Shown here: one piece after another, positions 34,135-42,288 of the stretch | Layout of the letters: every line of letters begins with the position of its first letter | Numbering within the stretch: the stretch's first letter is position 1 | Assembly: GCF_004340905.1 (NCBI RefSeq) | Contig: NZ_SLXD01000001.1 | Span: 1 to 64,000, forward strand | DNA: 64,000 nt | Source: Rubrivivax gelatinosus | Lineage (GTDB): Bacteria; Pseudomonadota; Gammaproteobacteria; Burkholderiales; Burkholderiaceae_C | Reading direction: 5' to 3' | Translations under genes and position numbers: made by a program | The notes under the pieces: generated by a model | Databases searched by the model: none | Seen by the model: the letters and a program-made list of their open reading frames with translations, nothing else | Told to the model about the DNA's origin: nothing

Positions 34135-35042
34135 CGTGCGCCCTCCCCGCCCATGATGCCGAGGAAGACGTCCTCGAGGTCGGCGCGGCCGATCTCCAGG
34201 TCCTCGACGGCGACGCCGGCCTGGCGCAGCGTGGCCAGGTCGTGTTCGACCTCGGCGGCGTCGTGGGCCTTGATCTGCACGATGCGGCCGGTGACGCGGG
34301 CGCGCGCGGCCAGCGCCGGCGGCAGCACGCCGTCGGTCTTGAAGCGCAGCATCGTGCTGGCCATGCCCGACAGCAGCGCCGAGGTGCTGTCCAGCGCGAC
34401 GACGCGGCCCTGCTTCAACATCGCGATGCGGCCGCACAGGGCCTCGGCTTCTTCGAGGTAATGCGTGGTCAGCAGCACCGTGTGGCCTTCGCGGTTCAGG
34501 CGTGCGACGAAGTGCCACAGCGTCTGGCGCAGCTCGACGTCGACGCCGGCGGTCGGCTCGTCGAGCACGATGACCGGCGGCCGGTGCACCAGCGCCTGGG
34601 CGACGAGCACCCGCCGCTTCATGCCGCCGGAGAGCTGGCGCATGTTGGCGCCGCCCTTGTCGGCCAGGCCCAGGTTGGCCAGCAGCTCGTCGATCCAGTC
34701 GTCGTTGTGCTTGAGGCCGAAGTAGCCGCTCTGGATGCGCAGCGTCTCGCGCACGCTGAAGAAGGGGTCGAAGACCAGCTCCTGCGGCACGATGCCCAGC
34801 GCCCGGCGCGCGGCGGCAAAGTCGGCGACGACGTCGTGGCCCATCACCTCGACCCGTCCGCCGCTGGCTTGCGCCAGCCCGGCGAGGATGGAGATCAGCG
34901 TCGTCTTGCCGGCGCCGTTGGGGCCGAGCAGGCCGAAGAACTCGCCCGGCTCGATGTCGAAACTGACGCCGTCCAGGGCCTGGACGGTGCCGCGTGCGCC
35001 GCGGAAGGTCTTGGTGACGTGATCGAAACGGACAGCGGGCAT
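34131..35042 (-). CDS. ABC-2 type transporter ATP-binding protein
   Basis: 303 residues. Walker A GPNGAGKTT, Q-loop VPQELVFDPFFSVRE, signature LSGGMKRR, Walker B VIVLDEPTAG, H-loop TTHYLEEAE. A C-terminal domain of about 80 residues is typical of DrrA/NodI-type exporters. It is divergent from a TetR regulator 57 bases away, which may control it. Confidence 0.95.
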   Translation of the reverse strand: MPAVRFDHVTKTFRGARGTVQALDGVSFDIEPGEFFGLLGPNGAGKTTLISILAGLAQASGGRVEVMGHDVVADFAAARRALGIVPQELVFDPFFSVRETLRIQSGYFGLKHNDDWIDELLANLGLADKGGANMRQLSGGMKRRVLVAQALVHRPPVIVLDEPTAGVDVELRQTLWHFVARLNREGHTVLLTTHYLEEAEALCGRIAMLKQGRVVALDSTSALLSGMASTMLRFKTDGVLPPALAARARVTGRIVQIKAHDAAEVEHDLATLRQAGVAVEDLEIGRADLEDVFLGIMGGEGAR

Positions 35043-35099
35043 GGGGGGCGGATTGTAGGCAGCGCACCCCAGACCCCACGGTGCACAATGCGCCGCACC

Positions 35100-35756
35100 A
35101 TGCCGACGCCCAAGAAGCCGCGGCGCACCGCCGAACGCATCCTCGAGGTGACGCTGGACCTCTTCAACCGGTTCGGCGAGCCGAACGTCAGCACGACGCT
35201 GATCTCGGCCGAGCTCGGCATCAGTCCCGGGAACCTGTACTACCACTACCCGGCCAAGGACGAGCTGATCAACGCGCTGTTCGACCGTTACGAACGGGCG
35301 CTGGACGAGTTGCTGCGCGCCGCCGACGGCGTGCGCAACGTCGAGGACGCGTGGCTGTTCCTGCACATGTTCTTCGAGCTGGTCTGGCAGTACCGCTTCC
35401 TGTACCGCGACCTGAACGACCTGCTCAGCAAGAACCGGCGTCTGGAGACGCACTTCCAGTTCGTGCTGCGCCACAAGGGCGAGGCGGTGCGCCAGCTGCT
35501 GGCCGGGCTGTCGGGCGCCGGCGCGGTGCGGCTGACGCCCGAGGAGACCGAGCCGCTGGCCACCGCGATGGTCGTCGTGCTGACCTACTGGCTGAGCTAC
35601 GAGTACGTGCGCGACCCGCGCCGCGCGCTGGAGCCCGAAGGCGCCGGCGCGGCACTGGCGCGTGGCGCCTGGCACACGATGAGCCTGCTGCTGCCTTATC
35701 TGGACGCCGAGTCACGCGCGCACCTGAACGCGCTGGCCGCGCCCTACCGCGCCTGA
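35100..35756 (+). CDS. TetR-family transcriptional regulator
   Basis: 218 residues from ATG 35100; an in-frame ATG at 35088 is possible. The N-terminal helix-turn-helix reads ILEVTLDLFNRFGEPNVSTTLISAELG followed by GNLYYHYPAKDELI. The C-terminal half is helical and hydrophobic, as in ligand-binding TetR domains. Divergence from the ABC exporter suggests local control. Its stop overlaps the next start (TGATG). Confidence 0.92.
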   Translation: MPTPKKPRRTAERILEVTLDLFNRFGEPNVSTTLISAELGISPGNLYYHYPAKDELINALFDRYERALDELLRAADGVRNVEDAWLFLHMFFELVWQYRFLYRDLNDLLSKNRRLETHFQFVLRHKGEAVRQLLAGLSGAGAVRLTPEETEPLATAMVVVLTYWLSYEYVRDPRRALEPEGAGAALARGAWHTMSLLLPYLDAESRAHLNALAAPYRA

Positions 35757-36532
35757 TGGCGCGCTGGGTGCGTTTCCCCTGGCCCGACCCGGGCTACGTG
35801 CACGAGCCGGCGGCGCTGCGCCGGCGCTGGAAGCGGTTGCACCTGGGCGACACCGAGCCGCTGCCGCGCGATGCGGCACTGCTCGCGGCCTGGGCACGGT
35901 TCCACGCCGGCGAGTTCCGCGCCGCCTACGACGCCGCGCTGGCGCTGGGCCCGGCCGGCGTCTCGCTGGCCAACAAGGCCCAGGCGCTGCAGGCCACCTA
36001 CCTCGAACGCACCGAACGCACGCGGCTGGCGATGTACGACGAGGTCGCGCGACGCGCGCTCGCCCAGCAGAAGGCCGAGCCCGCCAACCCGGCGGGCTGG
36101 TTCTGGCACGCCTACGCGCAGGGCCGGCGCGCCGAGTCGCTGGACCTGCTGAAGCTCGTCGCCGAACGCCTGGCACCGCAGGTGCGGCAGTCGCTGGAGC
36201 ACACGCTGAAGCTGGCGCCCCGACACCCCGAAGCCCATCTGGCGCTGGCCACCTTCCACGCCGAGGCCATCACCCGCGTCGGACGGCTGCTGGCGATGAC
36301 CGAAGGCGCCGATGCCGGCAAAGGCCTGGCGCACTACCGCCAGGCGCTGGCGCTGAACCCGGCAAGCGCGATCGTCAAGGTCGAGGTCGCGCGCGGGCTG
36401 CTGATCCTCGAAGGCGAGGCGGCACGGCCCGAGGCCCGGCGACTGCTCGCCGACGCAGCGCGCCACGTGCCGGCCGACGCGCTCGAACGGCTGGAGCTCG
36501 AGGCGGCGAAGCTGGCGCTGCAGGCGGCTTAG
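35756..36532 (+). CDS. TPR-type hypothetical protein
   Basis: 258 residues, helical. Starts MARWVRFPWPDPGYVHEP and contains TPR-like helix pairs, the clearest being LAHYRQALALNPASAIVKVEVARGLLI near 190-215. No signal peptide and no catalytic motif. It is translationally coupled to the TetR gene. Proteins of this kind are found beside this TetR gene in relatives, but I cannot assign a function. Confidence 0.75.
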   Translation: MARWVRFPWPDPGYVHEPAALRRRWKRLHLGDTEPLPRDAALLAAWARFHAGEFRAAYDAALALGPAGVSLANKAQALQATYLERTERTRLAMYDEVARRALAQQKAEPANPAGWFWHAYAQGRRAESLDLLKLVAERLAPQVRQSLEHTLKLAPRHPEAHLALATFHAEAITRVGRLLAMTEGADAGKGLAHYRQALALNPASAIVKVEVARGLLILEGEAARPEARRLLADAARHVPADALERLELEAAKLALQAA

Positions 36533-36823
36533 GCGCCATTACTGGAGGCGGTGTGGTGGTGGAGCTTCGTTCGCACCTGCCCACCCAGCGGCCAGTGCGC
36601 GTGATCGGCCCCACCCGGTCGACCTGCAGCTCATCGGCGGCGGCACGGGCATCGGCAGCCTGGGTTTCGGTCGTCGGTGACCTGGCAACTGGGGGGCCAG
36701 CGAGGGACCTCCCTTTGATCCCGGTGGGTCTCGGCAGAGCCTAGAGCAGTCGAGTTTCATCATCTGCTACGATGCGAATACGTCTCAATACCGCTTTACG
36801 ACGCAAATCGCGATCGGCGTGTT
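36533..36823. other. Intergenic region before the iron-uptake cassette
   Basis: About 290 bases without a supported gene. Small minus-strand frames are Pro/Arg-rich and unrecognised. The composition turns AT-richer from about 36740, the likely promoter region for the sigma-factor gene. Confidence 0.4.
36771..36789. promoter_or_regulatory. Weak Fur-box-like site upstream of fecI-type gene
   Basis: GATGCGAATACGTCTCAAT partly matches the Fur consensus (about half the positions), 35 bases before the sigma-factor start. The place is right for iron control; the match is too weak to be sure. Confidence 0.25.
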
Positions 36824-37333
36824 ATGTCGGCCAGCGAAACCTCACTGGATGTGCAAACCCTTTACAGTGACCACCACGGCTGGTTGCAGGGGTGGCTGCG
36901 CCGCAAACTCGGAAACGCACTCGATGCTGCAGACCTGGCGCACGACACCTTCGTGCGCGTACTGGGCAAAGGCCCGGACCAAGTCGTCCATGAACCCCGC
37001 GCCTACCTGAGCACCATCGCTGGCGGCCTGGTCGCCAGCCATTGGCGGCGCTACGCACTGGAACAGGCATGGCTCGAAGCGCTCGCCGCGCGGCCCGAGC
37101 CGCTCGCACCGTCACCGGAAGAGCGGTATCTCATTCTCGAGACCCTTGAAGAAATCGCAAGTCTGCTCGACGGCTTGCCCGCACAGGTGCGCGAAGCCTT
37201 CCTGCTGTCGCAGCTCGACGGCCAGACCTACCCGCAGATCGCCGCGCAGCTCGGTATCAGTGTCAACGTCGTGCAAAAGGCCATGACGCGCGCTGTGGCC
37301 CATTGCTACAAGGCGCTCTACGCCACCCGCTGA
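36824..37333 (+). CDS. FecI-type ECF sigma factor
   Basis: 169 residues. Sigma region 2 is at about 10-75 (LYSDHHGWLQGWLRRKLGNALDAADLAHDTFVRVL) and region 4 at about 105-165 (LPAQVREAFLLSQLDGQTYPQIAAQLGISVNVVQKAMTRA, quoted in part as TYPQIAAQLG). This is the FecI/PvdS iron-starvation branch. It stands before a FecR-type anti-sigma and a TonB receptor with a signalling domain, the classic cell-surface signalling trio. Confidence 0.93.
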   Translation: MSASETSLDVQTLYSDHHGWLQGWLRRKLGNALDAADLAHDTFVRVLGKGPDQVVHEPRAYLSTIAGGLVASHWRRYALEQAWLEALAARPEPLAPSPEERYLILETLEEIASLLDGLPAQVREAFLLSQLDGQTYPQIAAQLGISVNVVQKAMTRAVAHCYKALYATR

Positions 37334-37368
37334 CGCGGCGGCTTGCGGACGAAACACAGGAGGCAGCA

Positions 37369-38421
37369 CTGTTTTCCTCACGCCAGGGTCCAAACCCCGG
37401 TGCCGCGGCCAACCATGATGACGACCCGGTTGCGGACGGCATCGTCGAGCAGGCTGTGGGTTGGTACGTTCGGCTCGCCTCTGGCCAACAAACTCCGCAG
37501 GACCAGGCCGAATTCGAGCAATGGCAGGCTGCGCATGCCGAGCACGCACGTGCCTGGCGGCGCTTGCAGTCCATGGGCGGACGGCTGCAGGCCAGTACCC
37601 TGCACGTTGCGCCGGACGTCTCGCGCGCCACGCTGGCCCGCGCTGCCGAACTCGAGCCCGCGCGGCGCCGCGCATTCAAGACGCTGATGTGGGTGGGCAC
37701 CGGCGGCGCCGCCTTGTATCTGGTGCAGGATCAGGTGCCCTGGCGCGCCCAACTCGCATCGGCCATGGCCGACGAGCACACGGCCACTGGTGAGCGCCGC
37801 AGCCTGGTGCTGGTCGACGGCACACAACTGATGCTCAACACCGCCACGGCGCTGGACATCCAATTCACCGCGCAGCAGCGCCGCATTGTTTTGCGCACCG
37901 GAGAGATCCTGGTGACCACGGCCCCCGATGCGCAAGGACGACCCTTCGTCGTCTCGACCCGGGAAGGCACGCTCATCCCGGTGGGCACGCGCTTTTCCGT
38001 GCGCCGCGATGAAAGCCCGGCCGAAGGCAGCACGCGGCTCGCCGTTGCAGAAGGCGCTATGGAGGTTCGTTTGGCGGGGGCGGCTTCAGATGCCCCGACG
38101 CTCGTCAGGGCGGGTCAGCAGGTTCGTTTCAACCGGCAGCAGGTTTCGTCCGTTGAGCCGCTTCGCGATGCGGCCCTGTCCTGGGCCGACGAGGTCCTGA
38201 CTGCGGAGAGCACGCCGCTGGGCGAGTTCATTGCCGACCTCGACCGCTACCGGCACGGCCGGCTGCGCTGCGCGCCGGAAGTCGCGCATCTGCGCATCAC
38301 GGGCTCCTGGCCGCTGAGCGGCGTCAACCCCACCGAACGTATCCTTTCCTCGCTGGAGCGGCAGTTGCCGGTACGGGTGAACCGCGTGACGCGGTATTGG
38401 GTGACGGTTTCCGCGCGCTGA
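37369..38421 (+). CDS. FecR-type anti-sigma regulator
   Basis: About 350 residues. The cytoplasmic N-terminal part has AVGWYVRLASGQ..FEQWQAAHAEHARAWRR, the FecR anti-sigma signature; a membrane segment follows near TLMWVGTGGAALYLV, then the periplasmic FecR domain (LVDGTQLMLNTATALDI). No ATG fits. An AGGAGG at 37358-37363 is 5 bases before an in-frame CTG at 37369, which I take as the likely start; the other option is a TTG at 37303 inside the sigma gene. The C-terminal STN-like part is about residues 275-350. Confidence 0.88.
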   Translation: MFSSRQGPNPGAAANHDDDPVADGIVEQAVGWYVRLASGQQTPQDQAEFEQWQAAHAEHARAWRRLQSMGGRLQASTLHVAPDVSRATLARAAELEPARRRAFKTLMWVGTGGAALYLVQDQVPWRAQLASAMADEHTATGERRSLVLVDGTQLMLNTATALDIQFTAQQRRIVLRTGEILVTTAPDAQGRPFVVSTREGTLIPVGTRFSVRRDESPAEGSTRLAVAEGAMEVRLAGAASDAPTLVRAGQQVRFNRQQVSSVEPLRDAALSWADEVLTAESTPLGEFIADLDRYRHGRLRCAPEVAHLRITGSWPLSGVNPTERILSSLERQLPVRVNRVTRYWVTVSAR

Positions 38422-38622
38422 GACCTCCCGCGCGATGTGGTGCGGCCCTCCCCTCCGGCCAGATGCCGGCCCGGCTCTTCGGGCTGTTACAAATCAGTCG
38501 GCAGTTTTTTGAATCTCGTGCGGCTTTACATGTGAAGCCAGGCGAGACGGCGCCTCTGCCCAGGTAGTTGTCGTTTTGCTGTGCTTTCTTCCACAACAGC
38601 ATTCGCACAAGGAAACCTGCAC

Positions 38623-41154
38623 ATGGCGGCCGTTCGCGCTCAATCTCCGATCACTCAGCCCGGCAAGCATTTGGACCAGCCGCGCGCAGCCACCGCCACG
38701 CGATTCCCGTTGACCCCTGTGGCACAAGCTCTGCTGGGCTTGCTGCTGAGTGCGGCTTTGGGGGCGCCTGCGCCCTCTGCCTGGGCCCAAGGCATCCCGG
38801 CGGCGGCAGATGCTCGCCGCAGTTTCGACGTTCCGGCCGGCTCACTCGACCAAGCGTTGAGCCGCTTCGGCCGCCAGGCCGGAGCCCAGATCGCGGTCAA
38901 CGCTGAACTCACGGCAGGGTTGAAGAGCCCAGGGGCTACCGGTAGCCTGACTGAGGAAGAGGCTTTGCGCCAAGTGTTGGCCGGTACCGGCTTGCAGGCA
39001 GTGCGCGACACCAGCGGCGAATACACGCTACGCAAAGCTCCTGCGCTATCTCCGAGTGAAGCAACATTGCCTGAAGTCCGGGTGCGAGAAACGACTTTGC
39101 CGGCGGTGACGGTCAAGGCGAAAGCAGAGGTCAGCGCGACCACTCAGGGCAGCGGCAGCTACAGGGCGGCAGGCCCGAGCTCCACGGCCACGGGGCTGGC
39201 CCTGACGCAGCGCGAAACCCCGCAGTCGATCAGCGTCGTCACCCGGGAAAAAATCGACGACTACGCGCTGAGCAGCCTCAACGAGGTGCTGGAGCAGATG
39301 CCGGGCGTTCATGTTTCCTCGCTGGATTCCGAGCGGACGACTTACTCCGCACGCGGCTTCGGCATCGAAAATTTCCAGTACGACGGCGTCCCGACGACCA
39401 TCAACTCCGCCTTCTCGGCCGGCAACAATCTGAGCAGTACGGCCATCTATGACCGCGTCGAAGTGCTCAAGGGCGCGGCAGGCCTTCTCACCGGTGCGGG
39501 ACAGCCAGGCGCCATCATCAATCTCGTGCGCAAGAAGCCGACGGCGACATCGCAGAAGCAGGTCAGGGTCGGGGCGGGCTCCTGGGACAACTACAGCGCT
39601 GAACTCGATGTGAGCGCGCCGTTGAGCACCGACGGAAGAATCCGCGGTCGGGGCGTCGTCGCGTTTCAGGACCAGCATTCGTTCCTCGATGGCAGCCAGC
39701 GCAAGACCTCCGTGCTTTACGGCATGCTGGAAGCCGATCTGACGCCAGACACACTGTTGAGCATCGGATTCGATTATCAGAACACCGACCCGCAGCGATC
39801 GAGTTGGAGTGGCACCCGGCCCATCTACGACAGGTACGGCAACCGGATTTCCCTGCCCCGCTCGTACAACAGTGGCGCCAACTGGAGTGGCTGGGAACAG
39901 ACTTCAGGCTCGGCATTCGCATCGCTCACGCAGTGGCTCTCGGACAGGTGGAAGCTCCAGGCCTCGTTGACCCACCAGTACAACGGCTATGACGCGAAGC
40001 TGGGGTCGATCCAGAGCGGTCCGTTTGCGGATGGCACGTCCACCATCTTCGCCAACAAGTATGTGGGGAGAACGAATACCGACACTTTCGATTTTGCAGT
40101 CGACGGCTCTTTCTCCTGGCTGGGGCGGGAGCACGAACTGGTGCTGGGTGGACAGGTCTCGCGAGCGCACTGGACGGGCACCACTTATGCGAACGTGAGC
40201 TATCCCCAGCGGATCGTCAGCGACTTCTGGAACTGGAATGGAGACATCCCGGAGCCGCTGTGGGGCACGCCTTCGTCGTACCAGGACGAGACAACGCGCC
40301 AGGAAGCCGTCTATGCGGCCACCCGCCTCTCCGCCACCGACTCCCTGAAAGTTCTGCTGGGAGGCCGGTTCGCCAACTACCGCTACACAGCGCCCAATTC
40401 ATCCATCGACTTCCAGAAGAACGGCAATTTCGTGCCTTATGCCGGGCTCATTTATGAAATCAACAAGAACATTTCCTGGTACGCGAGCTACACGACCATC
40501 TTCAAGCCTCAGAGCTATCGCGACGTCAGCGGCAACCTGATCGACCCGCTGGAAGGCAAGAGCTACGAAACCGGGTTGAAAGGGGAATTTTTCGATGGCG
40601 CCCTGAACGCCAGCGCGGCGTACTTCGAGATCCACCAGGAAAACTATCCCGAGCAACTCGAAGACACCTACGCGCCCGACGGGAATCCAGCCTATCGCGG
40701 CATTCAGGGCGTGAAGGCCAAGGGCTTCGAAGCCGAGGTGACGGGCGCGCTGACGCGCAACAGCCAGCTTCAAGGCAGCTTCACCCATGTGAAGGCGCGC
40801 CAGGATGGAAAACTGGTCTCGACCACAGCGCCGGCCAACCAGTTCAAGCTGTACGCGAGCTACAGGGCTGATGCCCTGCTGCCGGGGCTGAAGCTGGGCG
40901 GCGGAGGCCGCTGGCAAAGCCGCACGTATCAGACCATCATGAACTACGGGCTGGGGCGGCAGGAAGAGTACAGCCAATCGGCCTATGCGGTTTTCGACCT
41001 GATGGCACGCCACGAAATTTCCAGGCAACTGACGGCGGGGTTGAAGATCAACAATGTCTTCGACAAGGCATACCGGACGAATGTCGGGTTCTATCGCACC
41101 ACGTCCTATGGGGAGCCGAGGAACATTCACCTCAATCTCACCTATAAGTTCTGA
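38623..41154 (+). CDS. TonB-dependent siderophore receptor with signalling domain
   Basis: 843 residues from ATG 38623, preceded by AAGGAA. The signal peptide ends near PSAWAQG. An STN signalling domain (about 70-120: FDVPAGSLDQALSRFGRQAG) contacts FecR; then a linker with possible TonB box LPAVTVKA, a plug (TPQSISVVTREKIDDYALSS..LEQMPGVHV, about 190-330), and a 22-strand barrel ending in the C-terminal Phe of LNLTYKF. The FpvA/FhuE-like architecture fits ferric-siderophore uptake. No siderophore synthesis genes are in the window, so a foreign siderophore is likely. GC is about 58-62%, below the neighbours. Confidence 0.95.
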   Translation: MAAVRAQSPITQPGKHLDQPRAATATRFPLTPVAQALLGLLLSAALGAPAPSAWAQGIPAAADARRSFDVPAGSLDQALSRFGRQAGAQIAVNAELTAGLKSPGATGSLTEEEALRQVLAGTGLQAVRDTSGEYTLRKAPALSPSEATLPEVRVRETTLPAVTVKAKAEVSATTQGSGSYRAAGPSSTATGLALTQRETPQSISVVTREKIDDYALSSLNEVLEQMPGVHVSSLDSERTTYSARGFGIENFQYDGVPTTINSAFSAGNNLSSTAIYDRVEVLKGAAGLLTGAGQPGAIINLVRKKPTATSQKQVRVGAGSWDNYSAELDVSAPLSTDGRIRGRGVVAFQDQHSFLDGSQRKTSVLYGMLEADLTPDTLLSIGFDYQNTDPQRSSWSGTRPIYDRYGNRISLPRSYNSGANWSGWEQTSGSAFASLTQWLSDRWKLQASLTHQYNGYDAKLGSIQSGPFADGTSTIFANKYVGRTNTDTFDFAVDGSFSWLGREHELVLGGQVSRAHWTGTTYANVSYPQRIVSDFWNWNGDIPEPLWGTPSSYQDETTRQEAVYAATRLSATDSLKVLLGGRFANYRYTAPNSSIDFQKNGNFVPYAGLIYEINKNISWYASYTTIFKPQSYRDVSGNLIDPLEGKSYETGLKGEFFDGALNASAAYFEIHQENYPEQLEDTYAPDGNPAYRGIQGVKAKGFEAEVTGALTRNSQLQGSFTHVKARQDGKLVSTTAPANQFKLYASYRADALLPGLKLGGGGRWQSRTYQTIMNYGLGRQEEYSQSAYAVFDLMARHEISRQLTAGLKINNVFDKAYRTNVGFYRTTSYGEPRNIHLNLTYKF

Positions 41155-41259
41155 TGTCCGCTGCGCGCGCTCCAGCGCCTGCAGAAACACGGCCGGGTAC
41201 CGGCAACTGAGGGACTTTCTGTCGCGCTGCTTCGTACCGCCCGCACTGCAGGAGGCTGA
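41155..41259 (+). pseudogene. Possible 3' remnant of a gene upstream of DUF190
   Basis: Open frame from the receptor stop to a TGA at 41257, translating LRALQRLQKHGRVPATEG onward. Its stop lies 2 bases before the DUF190 start, as in an operon. I do not recognise it. It could be the tail of a gene whose 5' part was lost when the iron-uptake cassette moved in, or simply untranslated spacer. Confidence 0.25.
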
Positions 41260-41261
41260 CC

Positions 41262-41574
41262 ATGAACGGCGACCAGATCACGTTCTTCACCGTCGAAGGG
41301 CGGCGCCACGGCAGGCAGCCGATGGGCCGCTGGCTGCTCGAGGCCGTCAAGGCGCTCGGCATCACCGGCTCGACGATGACGGCCGGCGTCGACGGGATCG
41401 GCCGCAACGGGCGGCTGCACTCGGCGCACTTCTTTGAACTGGCGGACCAGCCCGTGGAGGTGACCGTCGCCGTCACGGAGCTGCAATGGGAGGCGTTGCG
41501 CGAGCGGCTCGAGCACGAGCAGGCCAACGTCTTCTACGTGAAGACGGTCTTCGAGTACGGTGTCCTTGGCGGGC
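41262..41574 (+). pseudogene. DUF190 protein, fused to transposase remnant
   Basis: About 104 residues of a PII-like DUF190 protein: DQITFFTVEGRRHGRQPMGR, then LHSAHFFELADQPVEVTVAVTE and NVFYVKTVFEYGVLGG, nearly the whole family length. A good GGAGG site precedes the ATG. DUF190 genes are often found beside crcB fluoride channels. Instead of stopping, the frame continues into an IS transposase at about 41572, so the native C-terminus and stop are gone. The fold could still be made with a foreign tail. Confidence 0.8.
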
Positions 41575-42288
41575 ACCACTCGGTGTTCAGCAAGAACCGC
41601 GACCGGCTCATCGAGCACGACGCGGTAACGGACCTGTTCAACGAGACGGTAGAGATGGCGCACAAGCGCGACCTGCTGTCGGGCGAGCACTTCAGCGTCG
41701 ATGGCACGCTCATCCAGGCCTGGGCCAGGCCAGCCAGGCCGATGGCACGGCCGAGCGACGTCGCCGCGCAGATGCTGACCGACGTCGCCAGCCCGGGCAA
41801 ACGCGTGACGGTTGCCGCAGGCAAGGCGTACGACACCAAGGGCTTCGTCAAGGCACGCCGCGAGATGAACGTCACGCCGCACGTCGCGCAGAACACCGCC
41901 CGCAGCGGCGGCAGTGCCATCGACGGGCGCACGACGCGGCATCCCGGCTACGTCACGCAGAAAGCGCATCGAGCAGTGCTTCGGATGGGGCAAGGTCGTC
42001 GGCTCGATCCGCCAGGTGATGGTGCCGGGACTGGACAAGATCGACCAGCTTTTGACGCTGACGATGGCCGCCTACAACCTCTCGCGGTTGCGCACCTTGG
42101 CCCCACTGCGCCCGCAGTGCGCGTAATGAACGTCGGGATGGCCGAATGACCACCTTGAAGCGCCTGAATCCCGTCGAAATAGCCTGTCTTCGGCGTCGGC
42201 GACCGAAGCGTCGGGCTGTATGAGCGTTTCGACCTCGAACGCGGTGGGCGACCTCGGCTTCACGGGTGGTTTTTCAACGGCCTGTTAG
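41570..42288 (+). mobile_element. IS5-type insertion sequence remnant
   Basis: Holds a decayed transposase and, at its right side, a GGTTTTTCAACGGCCTGTTA terminus typical of this IS group, ending where the wax-ester synthase stop codon lies. The left end is missing: the transposase begins mid-protein, joined to the DUF190 gene. No target duplication can be recognised. Confidence 0.65.
41572..42126 (+). pseudogene. IS5-family transposase, truncated and frameshifted
   Basis: Starts inside the protein with HHSVFSKNRDRLIEHDAVTD and SGEHFSVDGTLIQAWA, then jumps near 41724-41740 (a GCCAGGCCAGCCAGGCC direct repeat) to MLTDVASPGKRVTVAAGKAY, which suggests an internal deletion. The KAYDTKGFVKARREMNVTPHVAQN segment is intact. 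Near 41960 the frame shifts: the conserved end RKRIEQCFGWGKVVGSIRQV and MAAYNLSRLRTLAPL is in another frame, ending at 42126. Not functional. Confidence 0.85.

Noticed and set aside
33364..35088. Apparent ABC permease-ATPase fusion
   Set aside because: The upstream half is an alternative frame of the ATPase; the two genes are separate with a 4-base overlap.
42127..42284. Small frames after the transposase remnant
   Set aside because: They lie in the terminal part of the IS and show no protein similarity I can name.
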